Of a stretch of DNA of 64,000 nt, positions 43,167-52,890 are shown piece by piece. A program made the translations under genes and the position numbers. Source of the DNA: Paenochrobactrum glaciei. Its GTDB lineage: Bacteria > Pseudomonadota > Alphaproteobacteria > Rhizobiales > Rhizobiaceae. The notes beneath the pieces are model-generated. The model worked only from the letters and a program-made list of their open reading frames with translations, was not told the DNA's origin and searched no databases. The DNA lies in contig NZ_BAAADE010000004.1 in NCBI RefSeq assembly GCF_039522165.1, positions 127,299 to 191,298 of the forward strand, in the 5' to 3' direction. Position 1 is the first letter of the stretch; each line of letters opens with the position of its first letter.

Positions 43167-45593
43167 TTAGAAGGATGTTCTTGCGCCCAGCCAGAACCGG
43201 CGGCCATCTTCAATATATTGATAACTGTTCGTGCGATCAGGATTATAATTTGTCTTATTGGTAATATTATAAACCGCCGCATTCACAGTGAAATGCTCAT
43301 TAACCTGCCATGATAATCCGGCATCAAAAGTCAGCAGATCACCAGCACTCTCGTTCATCGGATTGCTGCCACCGCCCCAGTTAACGCCCTGATTATCTTT
43401 GCTGCGATAATTTGCACGCACATATGTGCCAAGGTCTTCATGCGCCTGCCAGTCCAGCTTGGCCGACACCACATGACGCGGTGTGGCGACAGGCGCCAAT
43501 CCGTCAGCCTGACCGAGCGGGAACCCATAAATATCAATACCAGCGGTCTTCATGTTGGATTTGGTATATGTATATGTACCACTCAGCGCCACATCATCCG
43601 TGATGCCCCAGCGGGCGGCAAGCTCAACGCCCTGAATAACAGCTTCAGGCACATTGAAATACACACTCATCGGGCGACCATCCGCTCCTGCCCAGCAACC
43701 TTTATCAGTTAACGGCTGACCATTTGGTGCATTCAGACAGCGTGAACCGCTATTGGCAATCTTGTTCTTATAAGTGGTGTGGAAGTAAGTCGCATTAGCG
43801 GTGAAATTATCGAGATTATCGTAATAAATACCGATTTCTTTATTCACGCTGGTTTCAGGCTTCAGGTCAGGGTTGCCCCATGTTGTCGCACCACCTTGCT
43901 GACCATTGCCAATATAAGGCACATATTCCTTCATCGTCGGGGCAACAAAACCAGTCGCTACCCCCCCCTTGATTGCCCAGTTTTCAGTTGGCTGCCAGTT
44001 TGCATAAAGACGCGGCGACAGCTGATCACCAAAGATCGAGTTATTATCGTAACGCACACCACCGGTCAGAGCAAAACTGTCAAAAACTCTCCACTCGTCT
44101 TCGACAAACAGTGCCCATTGATCAACTTCTGCCACCAATTGGCCGGTTGCTGGTGCCCCATTCGGCAATGGAGGCAGTTGGCCATTGCGCATGCCGCCAA
44201 TATCCAGTTTTTGTCTGCGCCACTGGCCACCGATGCTCACCATATGGCTTTCACCCACAGGCGCTACAAAGCTGCCATCAATCGTGTGGTTAGAAACGGA
44301 AGGCATCCAGCTATCTGGGGCACCCGCTGTGAACGCATCACGGGACGCTTCATCATAAATATAAGAGAATTGTGACGTTCCGAGATCCCAGCGTCCGGTA
44401 TGCGCAAATGTGTAACTTTCGCGCTTATAATCCCGCTCAAACTCTTTATCCGCGGGCTTGATGCTCATGCCCGGCTCCGCCCAATAACGCTGACGGCTGC
44501 GATGCGCTTCCAGCATAAAGTCGTGATTTTCTGTCGGCGTGAACCACAATCTGGCAGTACCGTTCAGATTATCTTCCTTGTTAAAACCGCCAATAATTTC
44601 ATCTTCATCGCGAATTTTTTTATAACCCCAGACCTGCAATCCAAGTGTATCGGCGATCAGTGGCCCGTTTAAATAAAAATCACCCTGCTGTGAGTTGCCG
44701 GAGTGAGAATTACCTTGCACTGTCATGTCCGCGCCAAGCGATCCGGTCCATTTATCAGCGACTTTACGGGTAATGATATTAATAACGCCGCCCATGGCAT
44801 CAGAACCATAGCGGGAGGACATTGGCCCACGTACGACCTCAACACGCTCAACCGCACCAATAGGCGGCATCCAGTTATCTTCAACGGAATTGCCGGATTT
44901 TGGGTTTAATTCACGGGTGCTGTTTTGTCTGCGACCATCAACCAAGATCAAGGTGCCTGAACCCGGCATACCGCGAATGGAAATATCACCATTATCACCG
45001 CCGATCATCGTTACGCCTTCAACGTGGCGTACGGCATCAATCAGAGAACGATAAGGCTTTTTCTCCAGTTCCTCACGCGGAATAACGGTCACACTGGCAG
45101 GCGCCTCAACAACTGACTGCGCGAAACCACCGGCCGTCACGGTAATCGTATCCAACACTATAGCATCGGAGGCAACCGTCTCACCAACAGCAGTGCTCTG
45201 CTGTTCACCGGTAATAAAAACCGTGCCTTCAGGGCTGATATCAAAAGAAAGATTTGTCCCTTTCAGCAAACGACTTAACGCAGCCGATGGCGTAAAACTT
45301 CCATTCACACTTTGAGACGAAAGCCCTTGCGTGACAGAAGATACCAGTGAAATCTGCAACCCTGCCTGACGTCCGAAACTATTCAGCGCATTTGCCAATG
45401 GTTGCGCCTGAATATTAAACTGTTTTTCAGCCGAAACCTGATTGGCTGCACCCTGAGCCAAGGCACTGACAGGAGATAAAACAACCATACTGGTGCCAAC
45501 CAGAGCTGTTGTTATGAACAGTTTGGCTGCGAGCTTTTTCAAACGCTTCGTATTAATAAAGCCAGACGGACGAATATGAGCCTGCGACACCAT
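43167..45593 (-). CDS. STN-domain TonB-dependent receptor, FepA/CirA-like
   Basis: 808 residues. Extended signal peptide (cut near ALAQG), STN domain (~58-128; FNIQAQPLANALNSFGRQAG), TonB box region, plug (~165-285; SLIDAVRHVEGVTMIGGDNG; PMSSRYGSDAMGGVINIITR) and a 22-strand barrel ending canonically in FWLGARTSF. The loop cysteine pair (SRCLNAPNGQPLTDKGCWAG) and plug motifs resemble FepA/CirA catecholate receptors. Unlike the other two receptors here it has no extra C-terminal barrel. It lies between fecR and the ABC importer genes, so receptor and importer are co-expressed. Confidence 0.93.
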   Translation of the reverse strand: MVSQAHIRPSGFINTKRLKKLAAKLFITTALVGTSMVVLSPVSALAQGAANQVSAEKQFNIQAQPLANALNSFGRQAGLQISLVSSVTQGLSSQSVNGSFTPSAALSRLLKGTNLSFDISPEGTVFITGEQQSTAVGETVASDAIVLDTITVTAGGFAQSVVEAPASVTVIPREELEKKPYRSLIDAVRHVEGVTMIGGDNGDISIRGMPGSGTLILVDGRRQNSTRELNPKSGNSVEDNWMPPIGAVERVEVVRGPMSSRYGSDAMGGVINIITRKVADKWTGSLGADMTVQGNSHSGNSQQGDFYLNGPLIADTLGLQVWGYKKIRDEDEIIGGFNKEDNLNGTARLWFTPTENHDFMLEAHRSRQRYWAEPGMSIKPADKEFERDYKRESYTFAHTGRWDLGTSQFSYIYDEASRDAFTAGAPDSWMPSVSNHTIDGSFVAPVGESHMVSIGGQWRRQKLDIGGMRNGQLPPLPNGAPATGQLVAEVDQWALFVEDEWRVFDSFALTGGVRYDNNSIFGDQLSPRLYANWQPTENWAIKGGVATGFVAPTMKEYVPYIGNGQQGGATTWGNPDLKPETSVNKEIGIYYDNLDNFTANATYFHTTYKNKIANSGSRCLNAPNGQPLTDKGCWAGADGRPMSVYFNVPEAVIQGVELAARWGITDDVALSGTYTYTKSNMKTAGIDIYGFPLGQADGLAPVATPRHVVSAKLDWQAHEDLGTYVRANYRSKDNQGVNWGGGSNPMNESAGDLLTFDAGLSWQVNEHFTVNAAVYNITNKTNYNPDRTNSYQYIEDGRRFWLGARTSF

Positions 45594-45687
45594 TTGTCTT
45601 TAATCTCCGGTATAATATTTTGGGCACAAAATATGCATTCAGAGAGTAAGACGATCTGCTCGAAAATATTTTTCACGAAACAGCAAA

Positions 45688-46707
45688 TTAATTATTTCGG
45701 TTGATCACCCGCAAATAAGGCGACACCGAACTGACCGTGCCACCATAAGGCTGCACCAAAGCGCGTAATGCGCGATCCGGTTCATTCAGATTATAAAGGC
45801 CGGTTACACGCTCTTCACCAAGCGACTTATCTGCAAGCGCAATCCATGCCGGATGGTAGCGTTGCAATTCTTCAATAACCGAGCGCACGGTTACATCTTC
45901 AACGAAGAAATAGCCTTTTCGCCAACCTGCAATGTCATCAAGACTGATTGTCGAACGGGAAAAACGATCAGAACCGTTTTCAAGCACCACTCTCTCCCCC
46001 GGCAATAACCGCTCAGGCTGCTGCTCATGATGCAAGCGATCACGAACCTCAACCACACCACGCTCCAATGAAACCGCAGTGCCAGTCTCTGTAAGTTTAA
46101 CATCAAAAGCGGTGCCAAGAACAGAAACTTCTGCCTCACCTGCAAAGACCAGAAAAGGCCGCGACGCGTCTTTGATCACGTCAAAATAAGCCTCACCCCG
46201 CAACAAGCGTATATGCCTTGTTGTTTCACTGATATTCACCGCAATGGCGCTGTCGGCAGCCAGTGTTAATGTGCTGCCATCTGCCAATAATATAGTTTCC
46301 GTCTGCGCATTGGCCGTTCTGTAATCCGCCTCAAAACGCAATATCAACACGGGTGCGGCAAAAAACAGTATAACCGCAGCTGCAACACTCAAAGCAGAAT
46401 ATTGTACTTTCCTCCAGCCGGACATTTTGGGAGATTTATGCGGCTTTATAGTCTGCACAGGCTTGAATAAATCGTCATGCGGGACAGCATGCTGGTCAAG
46501 CCAAAGATTTTCATAGACAGGCTCGGTATGCCCCATCAGCGCCCAAACCTGTTGGGCTTTCTGCCACGCCTCTGAGTGCGCGTCAGATTGCTCAAGCCAC
46601 GCTTTAAATTGTTGTGACAAAGCAGGATCGCTCTGCGGATCCTGCAATCGCAGTAACCAATCTATCGCTTCATCCAATAGAATATCTGGCTTGATGCCTT
46701 GTCCCAA
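45688..46707 (-). CDS. FecR-family anti-sigma / signal-transducing protein
   Basis: 339 residues. N-terminal segment DEAIDWLLRLQDPQSDPALS, one membrane helix near 105-122 (ALSVAAAVILFFAAPVLIL), FecR domain (TILLADGSTLTLAADSAIAV; LLRGEAYFDVIKDASRPFLV; VLGTAFDVKLTETGTAVSLE) and a C-terminal STN-like part (DVTVRSVIEELQRYHPAWIA). Third member of this family in the window, with its receptor 95 bases downstream and sigma gene 100 bases upstream. Confidence 0.92.
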   Translation of the reverse strand: MGQGIKPDILLDEAIDWLLRLQDPQSDPALSQQFKAWLEQSDAHSEAWQKAQQVWALMGHTEPVYENLWLDQHAVPHDDLFKPVQTIKPHKSPKMSGWRKVQYSALSVAAAVILFFAAPVLILRFEADYRTANAQTETILLADGSTLTLAADSAIAVNISETTRHIRLLRGEAYFDVIKDASRPFLVFAGEAEVSVLGTAFDVKLTETGTAVSLERGVVEVRDRLHHEQQPERLLPGERVVLENGSDRFSRSTISLDDIAGWRKGYFFVEDVTVRSVIEELQRYHPAWIALADKSLGEERVTGLYNLNEPDRALRALVQPYGGTVSSVSPYLRVINRNN

Positions 46708-46807
46708 AGAAAATTCCTGCCAGAGTAATCGTTAACAATATGACAGCCTCTATAAACCGCCACGGTATTTCGCGTAAAGACACGACACTGTTATTTTATC
46801 GGTATGA

Positions 46808-47320
46808 TCAGTGCTTGGAGTGATCCAACTCAGACGCGATAAGCACCATAGCAGATCGGATATAGCGATGCACTGTCGCGACTGAAATATCCAGCTGGAC
46901 GGCAATTTCATCAAGGGTAAACCCGCCAAACCGGCTCATTTCCACGGCTATGCGCGCCTCAACGGGTAGTGTCTGTAAAATGCGGGTTACTGTTTTGATC
47001 TGGTCGCATAGCAAGACGGTTTGTTCCGGTGTTTCTTCTGCACGCGACACAATCCAAAATGGCGGACTGCCTTCGGCCTCTCGTTTTTCAATTTTCTTGC
47101 GCTTGAGAACATCAAAAGCCAGATTACGCACAATTCGATATAAATAGCTCAGTGTCTGATCAGATGAATTAATACGTGTTTTCGCCGGCATGTAGCGGAT
47201 AAAAGCGTCCTGAACGATATCTTCTGCGGCTTCACGCGAGCCAAGTATCGGCGTTGCATAGTCAATCAACTTTGACCGATGGGCAAGAAACACGCAATTG
47301 GCCACATCTGACTCTACCAT
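46808..47320 (-). CDS. FecI-like ECF sigma factor
   Basis: 170 residues. Region 2 (SREAAEDIVQDAFIRYMPAK; YLYRIVRNLAFDVLKRKKIE) and region 4 (LPVEARIAVEMSRFGGFTLD; EIAVQLDISVATVHRYIRSA). It heads the operon with fecR, the FepA-like receptor, the ABC importer and the O-methyltransferase. A TGA-N9-TCA motif lies about 110 bases upstream (47430-47444). Confidence 0.92.
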   Translation of the reverse strand: MVESDVANCVFLAHRSKLIDYATPILGSREAAEDIVQDAFIRYMPAKTRINSSDQTLSYLYRIVRNLAFDVLKRKKIEKREAEGSPPFWIVSRAEETPEQTVLLCDQIKTVTRILQTLPVEARIAVEMSRFGGFTLDEIAVQLDISVATVHRYIRSAMVLIASELDHSKH

Positions 47321-47429
47321 TATTTGTCGAACCCCGGCGGCAATTGTACAAATATCACAATAGGTTATGCCTAATGGATATTCTCATTAAACAATGGATG
47401 AGAGCATGATTTAACCCTCACCACAAAGA

Positions 47430-47444
47430 TGATTATTATAGTCA
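47430..47444. promoter_or_regulatory. TGA-N9-TCA motif (candidate iron-responsive operator)
   Basis: TGATTATTATAGTCA, third occurrence of this RirA-type motif upstream of an ECF sigma gene in the window, 109 bases before the 47320 start. The rest of the 270-base gap (47321-47592) shows no coding frame. Confidence 0.5.
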
Positions 47445-47592
47445 TATTAAAATAAAGCCAAGGAAATTTGTTAGATAACAGAAGGAACCCATAAACGGGT
47501 GATTTTTCCTGCTCTATCCAGCGCCTATGACGCGTCAGTGTGTGAAACTTAATTCCGCGTTTTTCACTGGCAAAAGATTGAATAAATTAAAA

Positions 47593-47615
47593 AAAGCCGC
47601 TGATACAGCGGCTTT
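47593..47615 (-). terminator. Intrinsic terminator of the second peptide-transport operon
   Basis: AAAGCCGCTG-ATA-CAGCGGCTTT, followed on the minus strand by a run of Ts, three bases past the last ATPase stop codon. Confidence 0.9.
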
Positions 47616-47617
47616 GT

Positions 47618-48385
47618 TTAGCGTCTAAAGCCCTCACTCGCGGCCATTAGATTTTTTGTATAATCTTGAACCACATTGCCTGTTTCCAAATCTTTTGAAT
47701 TCAGCTCTTCAACAATTTGCCCGTTGCGCATGACAGCAAGGCGGTCACACATATGATTAACCACCGCCAGATCATGGCTGACCATAATAAAGGTCAGATT
47801 ATAATCGCGGCGAATTTGCTCAAGCAAATTAAGAACCTCCGCCTGAACAGAGGCATCAAGAGCAGAGGTTGGCTCATCCAGCAGCAAAATACGCGGCTCA
47901 ACAATTAAGGCACGCGCAATAGCAACACGCTGGCGCTGACCACCCGAAAGCTGGTGTGGGTAGCGAAAACGAAAACCGGAGCCAAGCCCCACTTCGTCCA
48001 GTGCCCGCACAATTTTTTTATCAGTATCTGCAATGCCATGAATGGCGAGAGGCTCAAGCAAAAGCCGGTCAATCGTTTGACGCGGGTGAAGTGAACCATA
48101 AGGATCTTGAAAGACCATCTGCACCTGACGATAAAAATCTTTATCGCGCGGTGTCGGCAACAACTGACCGTCAATGCTGATCTCGCCATGCTCAATAACT
48201 GCCAGACCAGCAATTGTGCGCAAGAGTGTGGATTTACCCGAACCAGACTCCCCTACCAAGCCATAAGATTCACCATTTTTAACACTGATGCTCACATCAT
48301 TGAGTGCCTGATAGTGATCGAAATAAACATCGACTTCTTTGACATCAATTGCATTGGGTTGCATATCTAAAGTCATTGTTTCCAT
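47618..48385 (-). CDS. Peptide ABC transporter ATP-binding protein, DppF type
   Basis: 255 residues. GESGSGKST, VFQDPYGSLHPRQTIDRLLL, LSGGQRQRVAIARALIVEPR, ILLLDEPTSALD and VSHDLAVVNHMCDRLAVM. The Q-loop QDPYGSLHPR is typical of DppF/OppF proteins. It overlaps the previous ATPase gene by 13 bases. Last gene of the operon. Confidence 0.94.
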   Translation of the reverse strand: METMTLDMQPNAIDVKEVDVYFDHYQALNDVSISVKNGESYGLVGESGSGKSTLLRTIAGLAVIEHGEISIDGQLLPTPRDKDFYRQVQMVFQDPYGSLHPRQTIDRLLLEPLAIHGIADTDKKIVRALDEVGLGSGFRFRYPHQLSGGQRQRVAIARALIVEPRILLLDEPTSALDASVQAEVLNLLEQIRRDYNLTFIMVSHDLAVVNHMCDRLAVMRNGQIVEELNSKDLETGNVVQDYTKNLMAASEGFRR

Positions 48386-49206
48386 GCCTCTTGTCTTTGC
48401 AGGATTGGCAGAGGATGGCGATCAGCGCCAATTTTAGGCATGCAGTTTAATAATCCTTGCGTATAGGGATGCTTGGCATTGGCCAGATCAGAAGCAGCTA
48501 ATTCCTCAACAATGCGCCCTGCATACATCACGATCACACGGTCGCAAAAAGAAGAGACAAGACGCAGATCATGACTGATAAAAATCAGCCCCATACCACG
48601 CTCTGAAACCAGCTTGTCGAGAATTGATAAAACTTCCAGCTGAACAGTCACATCAAGGGCAGAAGTTGGTTCATCTGCAATGAGTAATTCAGGCTCAGCA
48701 ACAAGCATCATCGCGATCATAACACGCTGCCCCATGCCGCCTGAAACTTCATGCGGATAAAGCTTTAAAACTCGTTCCGGATCACGGATTTGAACGGCTT
48801 CAAGCATATCTAAAGAACGCTTACGCGTTTCTTCACGACTATAACGTTTATGCGCGTTCAGGGTTTCTGCTATTTGACGCCCGATTGTCATAACCGGATT
48901 GAGTGAATATTTGGGATCTTGCAAGACCATCGCAATGCGGCCACCGCGCAAATCACGCCTTTGCTTAGCTGATGCTTGCAGCAAGTCGACCCCATCAAAT
49001 TGCAGTTTCTCGGCCGTGATTTTGGCATGATGAGGTGTGAGCCCCATGATCGCACGTCCGGTTTGTGATTTACCTGAACCGGATTCCCCCACAATGCCTA
49101 AGCGTTCACGCCCGAGGGTGAAAGATACACCCCGCACCGCTTCAATATCGCCGGTCCTGCTTGGATAAGTGACTTTGAGATTTTCAACAGACAATAATGG
49201 TTTCAT
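48373..49206 (-). CDS. Peptide ABC transporter ATP-binding protein, DppD type
   Basis: 277 residues. GESGSGKSQ, VLQDPKYSLNPVMTIGRQIA, VSGGMGQRVMIAMML, LLIADEPTSALD and ISHDLRLVSSFCDRVIVM, with the short C-terminal oligopeptide-transporter extension (PYTQGLLNCMPKIGADRHPL). Gln replaces the usual Thr/Ser after the Walker A lysine-serine pair, and the signature is VSGGMGQRV; both are tolerated variants. Coupled by overlap to both neighbours. Confidence 0.93.
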   Translation of the reverse strand: MKPLLSVENLKVTYPSRTGDIEAVRGVSFTLGRERLGIVGESGSGKSQTGRAIMGLTPHHAKITAEKLQFDGVDLLQASAKQRRDLRGGRIAMVLQDPKYSLNPVMTIGRQIAETLNAHKRYSREETRKRSLDMLEAVQIRDPERVLKLYPHEVSGGMGQRVMIAMMLVAEPELLIADEPTSALDVTVQLEVLSILDKLVSERGMGLIFISHDLRLVSSFCDRVIVMYAGRIVEELAASDLANAKHPYTQGLLNCMPKIGADRHPLPILQRQEAWKQ

Positions 49207-50135
49207 TGATTATTGCCTCGCGGATCAAGCGCATCACGCAGGCCATCGCCCAGCAGATTAAAGCCGAGGCTGACGATAAGAATTGCAATACCGGGCATGG
49301 CTGCAACCCACCATTGGTCAAGAATAAACCGGCGACCGGAAGCAATCATCGCGCCCCATTCCGGCAAGGGTGGCTGTGCACCAAGGCCAAGAAAGCCAAG
49401 ACCGGCAGCGGTCAGAATAATGCCTGCCATATCCAATGTCACACGCACAATCAAAGACGAGGTACAAAGAGGCATAATATGTCTGATAACAATACGGCTT
49501 GGTGATGCGCCCATCAGACGAACCGCCGAAATATAATCAGAGTTACGGATGGTCAGGGTTTCTGCGCGCGCAATACGAGCATAAGGAGGCCAAGATGTAA
49601 TAGCGATAGCGATAATCGCATTTTCAATGCCGGGCCCCAAGGCGGCAACAAATGCCAAAGCCAGAATAAGCTTCGGAAAAGCGAGGAAAATGTCCGTCAC
49701 GCGCATCAAAACGGCATCGACCCAGCCGCCAGCATAACCCGATATTGTGCCAACCAACAGGCCGATCGGTGCTGCAATGATTGCAACCAGCAGAATAACA
49801 TAAAGCGTAATGCGGGAACCATAAATAAGACGGGAGAGAATATCACGCCCTTGATCATCCGTGCCAAGCCAGTAGCCATCAGTGCCCGGCGGTAACAGCC
49901 GTGCATTCGCCAGATTACCGACATATGGGTTATGCGGCGCAAGCATATTGGCGAAAATCGCAACCAATATTAAGCCAATGATGATAAGCAAGCCAATGAC
50001 AGCAAGCTTGTTTGACGTAAACCGCTTCCAGATTGTGTAGCTGCGGCCAAGTCTAGCCTGCATACGCGACTGTGGCCGCTCGGATAAGAGCCACTCACGC
50101 AGTGACTGTTTATGCGTTTCAGTTATTTGACTCAT
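49203..50135 (-). CDS. Peptide ABC transporter permease, DppC type
   Basis: 310 residues. YWLGTDDQGRDILSRLIYGS is the DppC signature. SDYISAVRLMGASPSRIVIR then HIMPLCTSSLIVRV is the coupling loop and ILTAAGLGFLGLGAQPPLPE the family exit. It overlaps the DppB-type gene by four bases. Confidence 0.95.
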   Translation of the reverse strand: MSQITETHKQSLREWLLSERPQSRMQARLGRSYTIWKRFTSNKLAVIGLLIIIGLILVAIFANMLAPHNPYVGNLANARLLPPGTDGYWLGTDDQGRDILSRLIYGSRITLYVILLVAIIAAPIGLLVGTISGYAGGWVDAVLMRVTDIFLAFPKLILALAFVAALGPGIENAIIAIAITSWPPYARIARAETLTIRNSDYISAVRLMGASPSRIVIRHIMPLCTSSLIVRVTLDMAGIILTAAGLGFLGLGAQPPLPEWGAMIASGRRFILDQWWVAAMPGIAILIVSLGFNLLGDGLRDALDPRGNNQ

Positions 50136-51199
50136 CGTGAACGTGTCCTTGGATCAAGAACCCGATAAAGCAGATCTGAAAGCAAGTTGATGGCAATAAA
50201 AACGGAGCCGATAATAATGGTTCCGCCCAAAACTGCATTCATATCCGCATTTTGTAGCGAGTTGGTGATGTACATGCCTAAGCCTGGCCAAGCAAAAACG
50301 GTTTCTGTTAAGACCGAGCCCTCAAGCAAGCCGGCATAGGAAAGCGCAATAACAGTAACCAGTGGAACGGCAGCATTGCGCAAAGCATGTCCCCAGATGA
50401 TTTTTGTTTCAGTGATACCTTTGGCACGAGCGGCGGTAATATATTCCTGATCAAGCTCATTCAGCATGAATGAACGCGTCATACGGCTAATATAAGCCAT
50501 TGAAAAATAACCAAGAAGCGCCGATGGCAATATGATATGACGCATCACGTCTTTTAATACGTCCCATTGCCCCTGTATGATCGCATCAAAGATGTAGAAG
50601 CCAGTAATCGACGTGAATGTATATTCAAAAACAACATCCAGACGCCCCGGGCCTGCGACCCAGCCTAACTTGGCATAAAACACAAGAAGGCCAAGCATAC
50701 CAAGCCAGAATATCGGTACAGAATAACCGAAAAGCCCGATGATACGTACGATCTGATCCGTTAGCGTGTCGCGTTTAACCGCGGCCAAAACACCAAGCGG
50801 AATACCAAACACAGCACCGATAATTGTGCCGACGGTAGCAAGCTCCATTGTGGCGGGAAACACACGCCGAATATCCGTCATAACCGGATTTGTCGTTAAA
50901 ACAGACGTGCCGAAATCCCCTTGCAGCACCCCTTTAACATACATAAAAAACTGCTGGTAATAGGGCAAATTCAAGCCCATTTCATTGCGCACGCGCTCAA
51001 TCACATGCTGTGGTGCACGATCACCAACAATTGCCAGCACGGGATCAATAGGAACAACACGGCCGATAAAAAAAGTTACCGCCAGAAGCCCTAAATATGT
51101 GGTCACAACAATAATCAGAAAACTGGCTATTGAAGCGGTCAGGACATAGGCGCGCGATGGTGCGCGCCTTGTCCTTGTTCTGGTTACGACTGCTGTCAC
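50132..51199 (-). CDS. Peptide ABC transporter permease, DppB type
   Basis: 355 residues beginning at a GTG, with a basic N-terminal tail (TRTRTRRAPSRAY) before the first membrane segment. RVRNEMGLNLPYYQQFFMYV and MLNELDQEYITAARAKGITE then HALRNAAVPLVTVIALS are DppB motifs. Follows the binding protein by 17 bases. No strong ribosome site is visible, so translation may depend on the upstream gene. Confidence 0.92.
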   Translation of the reverse strand: MTAVVTRTRTRRAPSRAYVLTASIASFLIIVVTTYLGLLAVTFFIGRVVPIDPVLAIVGDRAPQHVIERVRNEMGLNLPYYQQFFMYVKGVLQGDFGTSVLTTNPVMTDIRRVFPATMELATVGTIIGAVFGIPLGVLAAVKRDTLTDQIVRIIGLFGYSVPIFWLGMLGLLVFYAKLGWVAGPGRLDVVFEYTFTSITGFYIFDAIIQGQWDVLKDVMRHIILPSALLGYFSMAYISRMTRSFMLNELDQEYITAARAKGITETKIIWGHALRNAAVPLVTVIALSYAGLLEGSVLTETVFAWPGLGMYITNSLQNADMNAVLGGTIIIGSVFIAINLLSDLLYRVLDPRTRSR

Positions 51200-51216
51200 A
51201 ATAATTGTCTTTCAGA

Positions 51217-52851
51217 TCAATCTTTAGAAACAGTGCTCAGGAAGTTGGTGTCAAAGGTAGGCCCAAGTCTGAAACCTTTAACATTGCCGCGAATGCCTGC
51301 CACTTCAACCTGCTGAAAGATCATCACAAACGGACTTGTATCGAGTGCTTCCTGCTGAAGCTTTTCATACATTTTTGCACGTTTGTCTGTGTCGCGTTCC
51401 AGCAATGCAGCCTGAACCTGTTCGGTGAGTTCAGGAATGTCCCAGGCATTACGCCAGGCAAGCGTTTTATTGGCTGCATCATCGCCATTATCAGGATTGG
51501 CTGTAAAGGCTTCGGCATTGGAGTTCGGATCCCAATAATCCATGCCCCACTGACCGATATAAAGATCATGATTACGCGCACGATATTTGGTCAGTGTTTG
51601 CTTGCCGTCACCCGGAATAATGTCAACTTTAATGCCGGCTTGTGCCGCCGTTTGCTGGAAGGATTCAGCAATGCCCGTTACTGGCTGTGTGTTACGCACA
51701 TCAAAAGTAACGCTCAAACCGTCTTTCAAGCCGGCTTTTTCCAGCAGTTCTTTTGCTTTGGCAGGATCAAGCTTATATGGCTGCTCATCAAGTGCGCCCA
51801 GAACGCCCTTTGGCTGATAACTCTGACGGATTTCACCAATGCCCTTAATCAAAGTTTTGCCGATTGCATCGTAATCAACCAGATATTTAAAAGCTTCACG
51901 CACTTCCGGCTTAGCTAAATTTTCATTTTTCTGGTTAAGGCTGATATAATAAACGGTGCCTTTAGGAGCGCTCACTGATTGGAGGTCTTTATTGCTCAGA
52001 ACAGCCTCGTAATCGCCCGGCTCAAGATTACGCGCAACGTCCACATCGCCCGTTTCAAGCATCAGGCGCTGCGTAGCGCTTTCTTTCACATGGCGATACA
52101 TCACCCGAGCCAGCTTGGCCGGATCGTCATAATAATTCTCATTGCGCTCAAGCACGACGATTTCATTGGCACGCCAGTCACGGATTTTGAAAGGCCCTGA
52201 GCCTGCATAATTGGTTTTAAGCCAAGCATTGCCATAGTCAGTGTCATATTTATAATCATCTGTCGGCGTCACTTTGGCAGAATTCTGCTCCAGCAGATCT
52301 TTATCAACGATCTTGCCAACAGTGGCCGTGAGACAGTTCAGCACGAAACTTGGTGCATATGGCTTGTCAATTTTCAGTACAAAAGTTGTGTCATCAACGG
52401 CTTTGGCATTCTCAACGACATTATCGCCGGTCAAACCAAACTGGGTGAGAATAAAAGCAGGTGACTTATCAAGACGGACGCCGCGTTCAAAACTATAGGC
52501 AACATCTTTCGCGGTCAGCGCATTTCCGGAAGCAAATTTTAAACCTTCACGGATTTTGAATGTATAGGTCAGGCCGTCATCGGAAACAGTCCAGCTTTCA
52601 GCCACCCCAGGCACAACCTGTGCCGGATCATCAATATTCAGACGAACAAGGCTGTCATAGGCATTACCCAGAACTTCAGCCGGACTAATTTCAAACGATT
52701 CAGCCGGATCAAGAGTGATGATATCATCAATAGCCCATGCTTCTACGAGCGTGTCAGCAGGTGTTGCTGCATTGGCAGCGCCTGCGACTGCAAAAATAGT
52801 AGCCATAGCTGCACTTGCCGCCAGCGTTTTCAGATATCCCTTATTCTTCAT
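51217..52851 (-). CDS. Peptide ABC transporter substrate-binding protein (SBP_bac_5)
   Basis: 544 residues. Signal peptide cut near ANA-AT. Family 5 motifs: VPGVAESWTVSDDGLTYTFK, IREGLKFASGNALTAKDVAY and GSGPFKIRDWRANEIVVLER. Peptides are the most probable ligand because an M19 dipeptidase precedes it by 39 bases. CGGGAG upstream of the ATG is a good ribosome site. Confidence 0.93.
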   Translation of the reverse strand: MKNKGYLKTLAASAAMATIFAVAGAANAATPADTLVEAWAIDDIITLDPAESFEISPAEVLGNAYDSLVRLNIDDPAQVVPGVAESWTVSDDGLTYTFKIREGLKFASGNALTAKDVAYSFERGVRLDKSPAFILTQFGLTGDNVVENAKAVDDTTFVLKIDKPYAPSFVLNCLTATVGKIVDKDLLEQNSAKVTPTDDYKYDTDYGNAWLKTNYAGSGPFKIRDWRANEIVVLERNENYYDDPAKLARVMYRHVKESATQRLMLETGDVDVARNLEPGDYEAVLSNKDLQSVSAPKGTVYYISLNQKNENLAKPEVREAFKYLVDYDAIGKTLIKGIGEIRQSYQPKGVLGALDEQPYKLDPAKAKELLEKAGLKDGLSVTFDVRNTQPVTGIAESFQQTAAQAGIKVDIIPGDGKQTLTKYRARNHDLYIGQWGMDYWDPNSNAEAFTANPDNGDDAANKTLAWRNAWDIPELTEQVQAALLERDTDKRAKMYEKLQQEALDTSPFVMIFQQVEVAGIRGNVKGFRLGPTFDTNFLSTVSKD

Positions 52852-52890
52852 AATATACTCCCGTTTGATCTTTTTACGATTATGTAATTA

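Noticed and set aside
51205..51918. 237-codon open frame antisense to the peptide-binding protein
   Set aside because: Overlaps the conserved C-terminal half of a real binding protein; translation resembles no family.
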